From positions 1 through 45,582 of the IMG/VR virus record IMGVR_UViG_3300030099_001444: a stretch of 45,582 nt of DNA. One strand, 5' to 3'. The stretch's first letter is position 1; each line of letters opens with the position of its first letter. The stretch comes from a virus. Positions 38,190-45,582 of the stretch are shown in pieces. The notes below the pieces were generated by a model. That model was not told the DNA's origin. It made no database searches and saw only the letters and a program-made list of their open reading frames with translations. The position numbers and the translations under genes are program-made.

Positions 38190-39223
38190 TATCCTTGAAC
38201 CTCCATTAATGTTATTGTTGATGATGCTCTACCATGGTCTACACTATCTGTATCATTTACACTTCTGTTAATGTAGTATGTATTTGCCGCACTTCTAACT
38301 TGCACTTTGTAAGTAAGTTCTGATGTGCTTGATGGTGAATCTAATAGTTGATAACTATGTGTTTTCATAATGTTAGCATCTCCATATTGATACAAATTAC
38401 CAAAAGTACATCTTAGTCTTGAACCACCAGCATCACCCAAACCTAGGTCTGTTGAATCCCTTACAATTTTTAACCAAGTATTAGAATTGTTTAATGCACC
38501 GCTTACACTAACAAATACTACAATTTTGGATGATGTGCTTCTAGGTGTAATTGCAACAGATAAACCAATATCATTCCATGAACCTGCACCTGAACTTGCC
38601 AATGTATCTGTTTTAATTGAATTTACAACTTGTAATACAGTACCAGTTGGTAGTCTATCATTAGACAATGTGCCAGAGCCTATAGAACTAGCAGGTAGAT
38701 TAGCTATACTAAAATTTTGGTGTGCTACAATATCTACTAAATCTCCTGCTGTTAATGCAGTAGCAAATACTACCTGAGTACCGTTACTTGCTGTAACATC
38801 AGTGCCCACTTTCATACGTACTCCATTTAAGAATACGTCTACTAATCCTGCTGTGTAAGATAATGTACTACCACCTGCATCAGCTCCACTTACTGTAGTA
38901 GGTGTGCCACTTATTACATAATTAAATTCTGAACGTGTGCCAACTATAGCTGCAGTAGCAGAAGTAAACGTATCAAAAGTTACAGCTTCTACTATATCAT
39001 TAGCTGCAAGTGCACTAGCAAATACAAGAGTGCTACCTGATGTAGCTGTTACGTCTGTACCTACTACTTGTTTTACACCATTGAGATATACGTCTACAAA
39101 ACCTACATTGTAAGCTAAAGTTTTACTATTATCATCTGCACCACTCACAGTTGTAGGAGTGCCGCTAATAGTAAACACATATCTAAAATTTATAGCGTCT
39201 GTTAAACTTCCTGCTATACTCAT
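38189..39223 (-). CDS. Tail fibre protein with internal duplication (344 aa), paralog 1
   Basis: Residues about 14-85 and 88-160 are two copies of a domain with ISGTPTTVSGAD, then GFVDVYLNGVKQVVGTDVTA, and a DIVE/DLVD strand, a phage fibre repeat familiar from marine phages. The C-terminal 150 residues are the tip module shared with the two downstream genes. Overlaps the 43-aa basic gene by four bases (ATGA). Confidence 0.7.
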   Translation of the reverse strand: MSIAGSLTDAINFRYVFTISGTPTTVSGADDNSKTLAYNVGFVDVYLNGVKQVVGTDVTATSGSTLVFASALAANDIVEAVTFDTFTSATAAIVGTRSEFNYVISGTPTTVSGADAGGSTLSYTAGLVDVFLNGVRMKVGTDVTASNGTQVVFATALTAGDLVDIVAHQNFSIANLPASSIGSGTLSNDRLPTGTVLQVVNSIKTDTLASSGAGSWNDIGLSVAITPRSTSSKIVVFVSVSGALNNSNTWLKIVRDSTDLGLGDAGGSRLRCTFGNLYQYGDANIMKTHSYQLLDSPSSTSELTYKVQVRSAANTYYINRSVNDTDSVDHGRASSTITLMEVQG

Positions 39224-39351
39224 CTTTTCCTCGCTGTTTGTTTAGCTCTAGCAAACTGTGCTGCTGTTGGTGCACCTTTTGCACCTTTTTTTCTCATCTT
39301 GCCACCACGTTTACGTTTGGCATGTATGTTTGCATATAATCCTTTTCTCAT
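39220..39351 (-). CDS. Basic 43-aa protein
   Basis: Start ATG 39351 overlaps the upstream TGA; stop TGA overlaps the ATG of the fibre gene. Lys/Arg/Gly/Ala-rich (MRKGLYANIHAKRKRGGK beginning, then a PTAAQFARAKQTARKR helix). One of a chain of small basic genes in the late block; nucleic acid or capsid-interior role is a guess. Evidence is the perfect coupling at both ends. Confidence 0.6.
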   Translation of the reverse strand: MRKGLYANIHAKRKRGGKMRKKGAKGAPTAAQFARAKQTARKR

Positions 39352-39512
39352 TTCTTTTTCATTTTCCTTTCCATAGCTTTTGCTTTTTTATGTGCAGCAG
39401 TAAAACTTTTACCTGCTTTCATTTCTTTTCGCATCATAGCCATGTGTTTTGCTGTGTGATGTTTACTATGCTTTTTTAGTACGCTTTCTTGTCTTGCTGT
39501 TAGTTTTGGCAA
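39348..39512 (-). CDS. Small conserved phage protein (54 aa) with TTG start
   Basis: A strong AAAGGAGGAAC site precedes TTG (39510-39512), and the frame LTARQESVLKKHSKHHTAKH, then MAMMRKEMKAGKSFTAAHKK, resembles a widespread small late-phage protein (recalled, unnamed). If only ATG starts were allowed, the N-terminal 23 residues would be missed. It lies mostly inside the 3' end of the 87-aa gene in another frame (47-base overlap) and is coupled to the next gene by ATGA. Confidence 0.6.
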   Translation of the reverse strand: MPKLTARQESVLKKHSKHHTAKHMAMMRKEMKAGKSFTAAHKKAKAMERKMKKK

Positions 39513-39729
39513 CTTTAGTTCCTCCTTTTTTACCTAATAAGTCTTTGTCTGCTTTTCGAGCTCCACCTTTTCCTGATACAAAAGATTTTACTCTACCCAT
39601 AGCCCACGCATGAGCTGGTACATTTCTTGAACCTGAAGAATAATAAGCTCCCATTCCTCGTTTATATACTTTGTCTAATGTACTCTTAGAAAACCTACTA
39701 GCTCCTGGTATTGATTTATAACTAGGCAC
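39466..39729 (-). CDS. Conserved basic phage protein (87 aa), DUF5824-like
   Basis: Begins MPSYKSIPGASRFSKSTLDK; central VPAHAWAMGRVKSFVSGKGG is characteristic of a small basic family in marine phages (DUF5824-like, from memory). The C-terminus is a Lys/Arg/Thr tail. Overlaps the upstream 66-aa gene by eight bases. Function unknown. Confidence 0.6.
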   Translation of the reverse strand: MPSYKSIPGASRFSKSTLDKVYKRGMGAYYSSGSRNVPAHAWAMGRVKSFVSGKGGARKADKDLLGKKGGTKVAKTNSKTRKRTKKA

Positions 39730-39922
39730 GTTTCTTTTTCCTCCTATCCTTTGCTCTTGATTTACTTATCTTATCCATCATAGCTGGAGTTAACTTACCT
39801 GCTTTGTAGAGCTTACGAGTATTTTTTATCTCTTTTTCTCTAGCTGATGGATTCTTAGTACCTGCAACATATTTCTTAGGTACTCCACCTTTTGTCTTAG
39901 GTACTTTCTTAAACTTTCTCAT
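39722..39922 (-). CDS. Basic 66-aa phage protein
   Basis: Lys/Arg-rich (MRKFKKVPKTKGGVPKKYVA), with a helical KLTPAMMDKISKSRAKDRRK end. It overlaps the 133-aa gene by four bases. Similar small basic proteins occur next to the preceding gene family in marine podoviruses. No function assigned. Confidence 0.6.
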   Translation of the reverse strand: MRKFKKVPKTKGGVPKKYVAGTKNPSAREKEIKNTRKLYKAGKLTPAMMDKISKSRAKDRRKKKRA

Positions 39923-40320
39923 AATGCAAAGATTTTATTACTACCTGAATCAAAGACTATATCTATGTCTGCTCCGTTAGATGTAAAAGGTAACCCTGTA
40001 CCTGTATCAATGTATGCAATCAAATTACTTGTAGCTGTATTACCTGTGTCTTTGTAGATAATTAATGCTTCAATACTTGTACCTGCTGATGGTGTAGTAA
40101 ATGTAGCATCTGCTGCATCAAACACGCCGTCAGTTACAGTCTTACTTCCTAATGCTACTGGTGTACCCAATACTCCAGACACATCATTAAAAAAATCATG
40201 TGATGTGCTAAATGTGTATGTACCTGTATCTACCAAAGCAATCTTGATTGTATCATCTACTAAATCAATCTCACCTTTTAAGAATGATTCTTTTGCTTTT
40301 GGATATATTGCGTTTGCCAT
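39919..40320 (-). CDS. Virion-associated protein (133 aa)
   Basis: Begins MANAIYPKAKESFLKGEIDL, a typical start of a common small phage virion protein that continues with a TIKIALVDTGTY strand; the rest is beta-rich with a Gly/Ser/Thr loop pattern and ends in a DSGSNKIFAL strand. Position between connector and fibre genes suggests a tail or head-tail component. Its first 22 codons recur at the window start. Confidence 0.65.
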   Translation of the reverse strand: MANAIYPKAKESFLKGEIDLVDDTIKIALVDTGTYTFSTSHDFFNDVSGVLGTPVALGSKTVTDGVFDAADATFTTPSAGTSIEALIIYKDTGNTATSNLIAYIDTGTGLPFTSNGADIDIVFDSGSNKIFAL

Positions 40321-40331
40321 GTGTCCTCCTA
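40253..40331. repeat. 79-bp exact direct repeat, right copy
   Basis: Matches 1-79 exactly. It lies at the border between the single-copy genome and the diverged second version of the head block. Confidence 0.95.
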
Positions 40332-41093
40332 TTGTAACTTTATGGTTATATTCACGAGTTTGTTTATTTCGTCTTGCTTAGCAAAACTTGCTAACAGCAA
40401 CTGTGCTGTTGTTAAATATTGTGCTGCTCTTTGAGCATCATTCATATGCATTCCCCAAAACATTGCTGCTGTATAAGTAATCAATGCCTGTGGATAGTTT
40501 TTTGTTATGCTGTTTTTATCACTATCAGACTGTAAATCTGCAGGAAATAATCCTAGCATAAGTCTTATTTTATTGTCTTGTTCTGAGCTACCAGGTCTAG
40601 GGTAAACATGAAATGCATTGTTTACTCTGTACCCTTGCTGAGGTATACCTGTATAATCTGCACGAGTAGCTCCTGATGTGTTATAACTTACACCAAACTT
40701 TATAGTATCTGTAGAGTAATCAAAGGTAGGTCTACCATACTTAACACTTGGAGTATAATTACCTGATTCATTAAAATCTATAGGACTTCTTAAATGTATA
40801 GGATAATAAACATCATCACTTCCTGATACATCTATATAATATGCATCTAGTATTACTTTTGTTCTGTTAGGTAAATTGTACTCATCTGTTTTTGCAGATA
40901 CTTCACTGCTAGAAATTGTATGTGTGTATACAAACTCATCATATACTGACTGCACAGTATTACCAAATAGCTCTACTGCTATATTTATTAAGTCATTTAA
41001 AACATCATCTATACCACTAAAGTTTCTACCTATTATACTTTTTACTTTAGTGCGAATGTTACTTCTGTCATAATTTAATTCACTTCTACTCAT
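40329..41093 (-). CDS. Head-tail connector/adaptor-like protein, copy B
   Basis: 254 aa, the same length as copy A at 77-841 and about 80-85 % identical. Differences concentrate in the surface-type middle (residues about 110-145, YTPSVKYGRPTFDY against QLGTTYGRASFDY), while the N- and C-terminal helices are nearly unchanged. This pattern is ordinary divergence between related phages. Overlaps the 158-aa gene by four bases. Confidence 0.6.
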   Translation of the reverse strand: MSRSELNYDRSNIRTKVKSIIGRNFSGIDDVLNDLINIAVELFGNTVQSVYDEFVYTHTISSSEVSAKTDEYNLPNRTKVILDAYYIDVSGSDDVYYPIHLRSPIDFNESGNYTPSVKYGRPTFDYSTDTIKFGVSYNTSGATRADYTGIPQQGYRVNNAFHVYPRPGSSEQDNKIRLMLGLFPADLQSDSDKNSITKNYPQALITYTAAMFWGMHMNDAQRAAQYLTTAQLLLASFAKQDEINKLVNITIKLQ

Positions 41094-41566
41094 TTGCCAC
41101 CATTCTTCTCAACCCAGTCTTTACCTACTTTTTCTGCACCAGGTACGAGATGATTATTTGTATTTCTAACTTCTTCTCTTACGTCTCTACTTGCTCCTAT
41201 ATTATAGTCACTAAGACTGCCTATGTTCATATATTTAGTTTCAAATATTATATGGTCTGCTATACGTTGGCATAGGGCATATCCAATGTAGCTAAATACT
41301 TTTGCTTTACCTGTAAATCCAGCTCTTGTAGCACTAGACAGTTTAGTAAATACTAGTTGATACCAAGAGTTATCTTGCTCAGTCCAGGATTTAATAAACT
41401 GCATCAACTCAGAGTTAGTTTCTGCTAACATATATAACAGTTCTAATTCTAAATCTGTTGATGTATGACAGTTAAACGTAGGACCAGAGGACAAGACTCT
41501 AATCATCTTGCCCTCTTTGTCCAAAGGGTTAAAGTGTACTCTGTTTAAGTGCACTCTATACCACAT
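41090..41566 (-). CDS. Conserved head-block protein of unknown function, copy B
   Basis: 158 aa, equal in length to 841-1317. The substitutions are conservative (for example HLNRVHFNPLDKEGK), the frame is intact, and silent changes are frequent between the copies, so both versions were under purifying selection. No recognised domain. Its stop overlaps the start of the connector by four bases, where copy A shares just one base with its connector. Confidence 0.6.
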   Translation of the reverse strand: MWYRVHLNRVHFNPLDKEGKMIRVLSSGPTFNCHTSTDLELELLYMLAETNSELMQFIKSWTEQDNSWYQLVFTKLSSATRAGFTGKAKVFSYIGYALCQRIADHIIFETKYMNIGSLSDYNIGASRDVREEVRNTNNHLVPGAEKVGKDWVEKNGGK

Positions 41567-41974
41567 TTAGGCAACTCCGTTGCTATCTGGGATTAACTCA
41601 TAATACATGATATAAAACCCATCACCAGCTGTTGAACCACCAGCACCTTGAGTTTTTCTCTCAAAGTGTAGTATGTCAGTGTCAGATACAAAGAAAGGAG
41701 TTAAACTCGCTTCTATTGTAACACCAGCTGCTGTAGTATTTGGAATTGTCAATGTTACTTTTTCAGCTCTAGATACGCTGTTTACTGTGTCAGTATAATC
41801 TAATGATACTACTGGGTCAGTAGACGTAGCTACAACTGCAGTTTGTACTATAAACTCAAATCTATGGACTACCATAGGATGATTCACTTTGAAAGTAAAA
41901 TCATCACCAGCTGTTCCATCAAGGTTAGCTGATACTGGGATTATAGCAAATTGAAGTTTACTATTAAACGCCAT
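41567..41974 (-). CDS. Small head (decoration-like) protein, copy B
   Basis: 135 aa, differing from 1318-1725 at about nine residues, nearly all conservative (V/L, M/I, F/Y, D/S). The nucleotide sequence is also closest here, with long identical stretches. It follows the capsid gene by 13 bases, as in copy A, with the same AGGAGG site. Confidence 0.55.
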   Translation of the reverse strand: MAFNSKLQFAIIPVSANLDGTAGDDFTFKVNHPMVVHRFEFIVQTAVVATSTDPVVSLDYTDTVNSVSRAEKVTLTIPNTTAAGVTIEASLTPFFVSDTDILHFERKTQGAGGSTAGDGFYIMYYELIPDSNGVA

Positions 41975-41987
41975 GTTATTTTACCTC

Positions 41988-42932
41988 CTAGTCGTTAGAA
42001 TGAATTCTAACTAAGTGATACTCATTGTCAGTTGAATTAGTCCAAACTTTTTTGAACCCTGTCAATGCGTTCCATGCAATACCTGTGAATCTGTTGAAGT
42101 CCCAGTTTTCTACCATAGTAGATTCTGGTTCTACAAGAGCTTCAACTACTGGTTCAAAGCCACAGATGATTACTTCACCATTGTGTGATGACCCACCGAT
42201 TGTGTTAGAAAGAACGTTGTTCTCTTCTATCATTCTTAATCCAAAGTATTGACCAATCTCACCATTGATTAAATTCTCTGGTTGGTCAAATTTGTGTAGG
42301 TCTATGATTCCACCTGTTGCTGTGTCCTCAAATAGTTTAGCCATTGCAAATGGTGAGAATATACCTAAGTAACTATTCCCATCAAATTTTGGCACATTAT
42401 CAGTTTTTAGATTTCTGATTATGTCTCTGATGTGGGCTGCTGTAATAGCTGACCCAGCACCTGTACTTACAGTTCCATCTTTATCTAATGTCCCTGCACT
42501 TGATGATGTTGGTGTGTAGAATACGTCTGAATTCTGGAACTCTGTACCAGCTACCTGGTCCATAGATTCAGCTACGTTCATAGCTAATATCTTTTTAAGA
42601 GTTTCATCTACAGAATACTCTGCTAATGTTTGTGATTTTTTAGTGTATGATACACCATTACCATACTCTGCTACAGTTACCTGTACAAAACCTACGTTAG
42701 GTTTATTCATAGGCAATGATTGTAGTTCTGAGATAGTACCAGTAGCTTTTGTTAACTTCTGATATTTTTCAATTTCAATCGTTGAGCCTTTGTTTCTACC
42801 AAATGCTTGAATTGGTTTTGCCAAGTTTCTGAATTGCATCATGTTTCCTGCAACGAATCTAATATCACTGTCCATTTTTAACTTGGCAAGTCTATCGGAT
42901 TCATTAAGAAAACTAACTGCTCCTTGTGGCAT
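41988..42932 (-). CDS. Major capsid protein, copy B
   Basis: 314 aa from MPQGAVSFLNESD. It aligns end to end with copy A without gaps. Its start fixes the start of copy A. Substitutions lie mostly in the N-terminal arm and in a loop near residues 265-275 (EALVEPESTMVENWDF). An intact second capsid gene of equal length argues that the second block is a real viral sequence and not a decaying duplicate. Confidence 0.8.
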   Translation of the reverse strand: MPQGAVSFLNESDRLAKLKMDSDIRFVAGNMMQFRNLAKPIQAFGRNKGSTIEIEKYQKLTKATGTISELQSLPMNKPNVGFVQVTVAEYGNGVSYTKKSQTLAEYSVDETLKKILAMNVAESMDQVAGTEFQNSDVFYTPTSSSAGTLDKDGTVSTGAGSAITAAHIRDIIRNLKTDNVPKFDGNSYLGIFSPFAMAKLFEDTATGGIIDLHKFDQPENLINGEIGQYFGLRMIEENNVLSNTIGGSSHNGEVIICGFEPVVEALVEPESTMVENWDFNRFTGIAWNALTGFKKVWTNSTDNEYHLVRIHSND

Positions 42933-42951
42933 AACTTTTTCCTCCTAGTTA

Positions 42952-43485
42952 TTAGTTTATTGTTTCTTTTCTTCTAACAGTAGCCTGTTGACGATATCTC
43001 TTGAGCATGTAATCAAAGTAATCTTGGTCATCCCCTAGAGGAGCATCATTTTCAGGCTCCAATTTGTTTATTGGATTACCAGTAGTTCTGCTGGTTGTCT
43101 CCATATTCCCTTTTGGGGGAACTTCTTTAACTGCTTCTTCGTCCTTCTTGTCCTCATCTTTACCCTTCTTGATAGATTCAAACTTACTTACAGTAGACTT
43201 GAATCGTTCCTCTACAGAATTAGATGGGTCACTAGCAAGAAGTAAAGCATCAAATACTTCTTTGTCTAAATCAGCTAGACCATCTGTATGTTTTGCATAT
43301 AGTCTATCTGCCTTAGCCATGTTAGCAGTGTACTGAGCCATCTCTTCATTTGACATTTCATTAACAGATTTACCACCTGGTAATAACTGTTCAGCTGCAT
43401 CTTTTGCTTTGATTTGGATTCTATCATCCACCTCAGTAGCTGCTGGTTCTTCGACAGGATTATCCTGTTTCGTTTCTTCTGACAT
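42952..43485 (-). CDS. Scaffolding-like protein, copy B
   Basis: 177 aa, acidic and Lys/Glu-rich, with conserved MSEET start, KEVFDALLLA-like helix, ENDAPLGDD and a basic RYRQQATVRRK tail; the rest is strongly diverged and differs by small insertions from 2706-3227. Fast change of the scaffold body with conserved ends is typical. Overlaps the portal gene by 26 bases. Confidence 0.7.
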   Translation of the reverse strand: MSEETKQDNPVEEPAATEVDDRIQIKAKDAAEQLLPGGKSVNEMSNEEMAQYTANMAKADRLYAKHTDGLADLDKEVFDALLLASDPSNSVEERFKSTVSKFESIKKGKDEDKKDEEAVKEVPPKGNMETTSRTTGNPINKLEPENDAPLGDDQDYFDYMLKRYRQQATVRRKETIN

Positions 43486-45172
43486 TGTTTAAAACCTCCA
43501 TAAGTTGTTCTGGTGATTGAGGTTGAGTAGGTGAAGCTCCCTCTGCACCCGTTGGCGTTGCACCTGGTCCACCTTGAGTTAAGTTATCCATGTTAAGAAT
43601 GTCTTCAGGGTTCTCATCAAATGATTCAAATATCCTTGCAACAAACTTAGCAGGGTCAACTGCCTGTGCAACTTGAGGCATGTTACCAATTACGTTGATA
43701 ATCTGCATCAACTTCTGAAAATTAGTCATCTTCAGAACTTTGCCAGAGATGCCCTTGACTGTTAAAGTAGCGTCTTTAATTGCGTTGATACGCTCATTGA
43801 AGCTAAGTGTCTTTAACGCATTGAGTGCTTCTGAATCTTCAAGGGACTTGCTGTAATCAAAATGAGATTCATCATTCATGTAGATTAATTCTGTATGTAG
43901 AATTAATTCTAGAGTAGGTTCTATGATTGACCTCTCAATCTCATTAGCTATATCTGCAAAAAACCCAGATGTTTCTTGGGATTTTTGACTTATTTCAGAA
44001 GCTGTTGGTCTGCCTTTACTTGTTGGTTGTCCCTGAAAGAACTCGTTTTGGAACGACCTATTTTGTATAAGTCTATCAAGTACAAACAAAAGGTTTGTGG
44101 CATTAGGATTAACCGAGTTATTATAAACTTGGTTTATAGTTCCAGTAGAGGAGACTGGGTAAAGTCTACCTGGTACTACTGACCCGAATAAATGTGCTTT
44201 CCCTGTTTCAATATTACTAGTTACTACTTCGTATACACCTAGCGTATTTAATGTAAAAGCATCCAGTAGCAGGTTCATTGATTCAACGTAGGAACTTAAC
44301 AAAGACCTTAGCTTTGTTATGTACCCTCTACCATATCTTCCTTTTAGTACCTTCATAGGGAATCCTACAATGTAAGGAAACTGACCTTTTGGTAAGATAT
44401 TCTTACCGTAATAAACGACATGTTGATTATTAGCAATAATAAAGTGAACATGCTCGTCTAAAATTTTACCTCTTTCATCTGTTAAACACTTGCTAAAAAC
44501 ATAGTCTAAACTGACTGTAGGTCTATAGCTTGTATCCTCAGAATCTGAGACTTTGTAGAGACTTCTCATAACTTTATCACCGTTTTTCCAACCGTTGACT
44601 TCTGCCATGTTTATGAAATCACCTACATCAACTTCTTTTTTCTCTATAATATACTGATTACCCACTGGGTCTAAACGTATTTGCATAGGGTCTACAGAGT
44701 GTATTTCTGTTTTACCTACAATACTATTTTCTGTACCATACTCACCAGTTCCCTGGTCATATGTAGGGTAACTTTCAGATTTATAATTATAGTTTACTTT
44801 TGTTATATAAGGGCTTGTAAGTAAAGCCATCTTTAATGAATCACCAAAAATCATAGGAAACTTATTAGTTTTTAATACAGCTTCTACAAGTTTTGATAAT
44901 CCAGCTTTAATAGATGGATTAGGATGCTCTACTGTAAAGTATTTATTATCAGCAGACATTAGTATTCTTACAAAAAAGTTAGTCATTCTAACTATTAAGT
45001 TATCTACTATAGGGTCTTTTATTTTAGTCTGCCAAGATAACTTGTTTTCAAACTGGTATTCATCCATGTAAAACTTTAGGTTTTCTTGCCAATCTTTTCT
45101 TACAGCTGTAAAACCATCTTCAGCTTCTTTCTGTATATAATTAAAATATCTTAATATATCTGATTCTCTCAT
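43460..45172 (-). CDS. Portal protein, copy B
   Basis: 570 aa, ten shorter than copy A; starts with ATG overlapping the terminase TGA (ATGA), whereas copy A uses TTG. The core (FFQGQPTSKGRPTASEISQK) is the most conserved part; the first third and the Pro/Gly-rich C-terminal tail differ most. Confidence 0.85.
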   Translation of the reverse strand: MRESDILRYFNYIQKEAEDGFTAVRKDWQENLKFYMDEYQFENKLSWQTKIKDPIVDNLIVRMTNFFVRILMSADNKYFTVEHPNPSIKAGLSKLVEAVLKTNKFPMIFGDSLKMALLTSPYITKVNYNYKSESYPTYDQGTGEYGTENSIVGKTEIHSVDPMQIRLDPVGNQYIIEKKEVDVGDFINMAEVNGWKNGDKVMRSLYKVSDSEDTSYRPTVSLDYVFSKCLTDERGKILDEHVHFIIANNQHVVYYGKNILPKGQFPYIVGFPMKVLKGRYGRGYITKLRSLLSSYVESMNLLLDAFTLNTLGVYEVVTSNIETGKAHLFGSVVPGRLYPVSSTGTINQVYNNSVNPNATNLLFVLDRLIQNRSFQNEFFQGQPTSKGRPTASEISQKSQETSGFFADIANEIERSIIEPTLELILHTELIYMNDESHFDYSKSLEDSEALNALKTLSFNERINAIKDATLTVKGISGKVLKMTNFQKLMQIINVIGNMPQVAQAVDPAKFVARIFESFDENPEDILNMDNLTQGGPGATPTGAEGASPTQPQSPEQLMEVLNNVRRNETG

Positions 45173-45582
45173 AATATCCTACTACTTCCTCCGCCAAACT
45201 CTAGACCAAAGTACCTTGGTTCTTTTAGCTCAGTATCTGTTTCTGTTAATTTTCGTGACACATAGAAACATCCTAATTTAAATGCATCAGATATGTGCTC
45301 ATAATAATTATCTTTCCTAGGTTGACCTGTCTGCTCATGTCTAGTATAACCAGCTAAACACTGTGCTAATAATACACAATGTTTAGAATCTAACCTAAGC
45401 ATTGGCTCTCCCTTTGTAAATTTTTTAAGCTCCTCATTAACTTGTGCGTGTGACATGTCTCTTTTTACATATATAGTATCTGCTTTTAAGCCTTTACCAT
45501 CAAATATATCAAGAGCACTGTGAGGAGATACATCATATTTTCTATTAGCATCATGTGGGAGTATATCCATTTTTTCAACAAC
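45169..45582 (-). CDS. terL: Terminase large subunit, copy B, C-terminal part cut by window end
   Basis: The C-terminal nuclease part of a second TerL, open at the right edge (the frame continues upstream as VVEK before MDILPHD). It keeps DILPHDANRKYDVSP and YYEHISDAFKLG, the second and third acidic nuclease motifs. It is only about half identical to the corresponding part of 4935-6449, the lowest among the enzyme genes of the repeated block. Confidence 0.85.
   Translation of the reverse strand, partial: VVEKMDILPHDANRKYDVSPHSALDIFDGKGLKADTIYVKRDMSHAQVNEELKKFTKGEPMLRLDSKHCVLLAQCLAGYTRHEQTGQPRKDNYYEHISDAFKLGCFYVSRKLTETDTELKEPRYFGLEFGGGSSRIL

Overview
The window is an AT-rich (about one third G+C by eye) genome of a tailed phage with podovirus-like gene content, plus a partial second version of its head-gene block. 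Nearly every gene has a strong GGAGG-type ribosome binding site, genes overlap or abut, and there is no tRNA, rRNA, integrase, repressor or host gene. The mixture of small basic virion-block proteins, a family A DNA polymerase, a DnaB-like helicase and a CHC2/Toprim primase fits an uncultured marine podovirus, probably of a low-GC Gram-negative host. The host assignment is inference; nothing in the window names the host.

Layout. Positions 8163-8623 form a divergent control region. To its right, on the + strand, runs the early/replication arm (8624-20044). It holds a monocistronic 187-aa gene with its own terminator, about 16 very small genes, then helicase, a PD-(D/E)XK nuclease, primase, a uracil-glycosylase-like/PolA fusion polymerase, a Cas4/RecB-like Fe-S nuclease and an Hjc-like resolvase. 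To its left, on the - strand, runs the late arm: a sigma-like mini-protein, putative small terminase, small proteins, large terminase, portal, scaffold, capsid and connector genes down to position 1. The same arm continues, as on a circular map, from about 40320 down to 20103 with tail fibre, tail nozzle and internal virion proteins, two Sec-exported proteins and two small membrane/coiled-coil proteins. The two arms converge at about 20045-20118.

The ends do not close cleanly. Positions 1-79 are identical to 40253-40331, implying a genome unit of 40,252 bp. Beyond that repeat, 40332-45582 repeats the gene order of 80 to about 5330 (connector, two small head genes, capsid, scaffold, portal, terminase C-terminus) with clearly diverged sequence. 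The simplest reading is a circular or terminally redundant genome whose contig runs into the homologous block of a related strain at a 79-bp shared stretch. A real tandem duplication of the head module is the alternative.

The most unusual signal is a six-copy element, GCGGGA-N3-TCCCGCAA, found only in the early arm and always in the same orientation. It lies at gene boundaries and once inside the polymerase gene. It looks like a dedicated phage operator or an RNA-level hairpin and is the best candidate for an undescribed regulatory system here.
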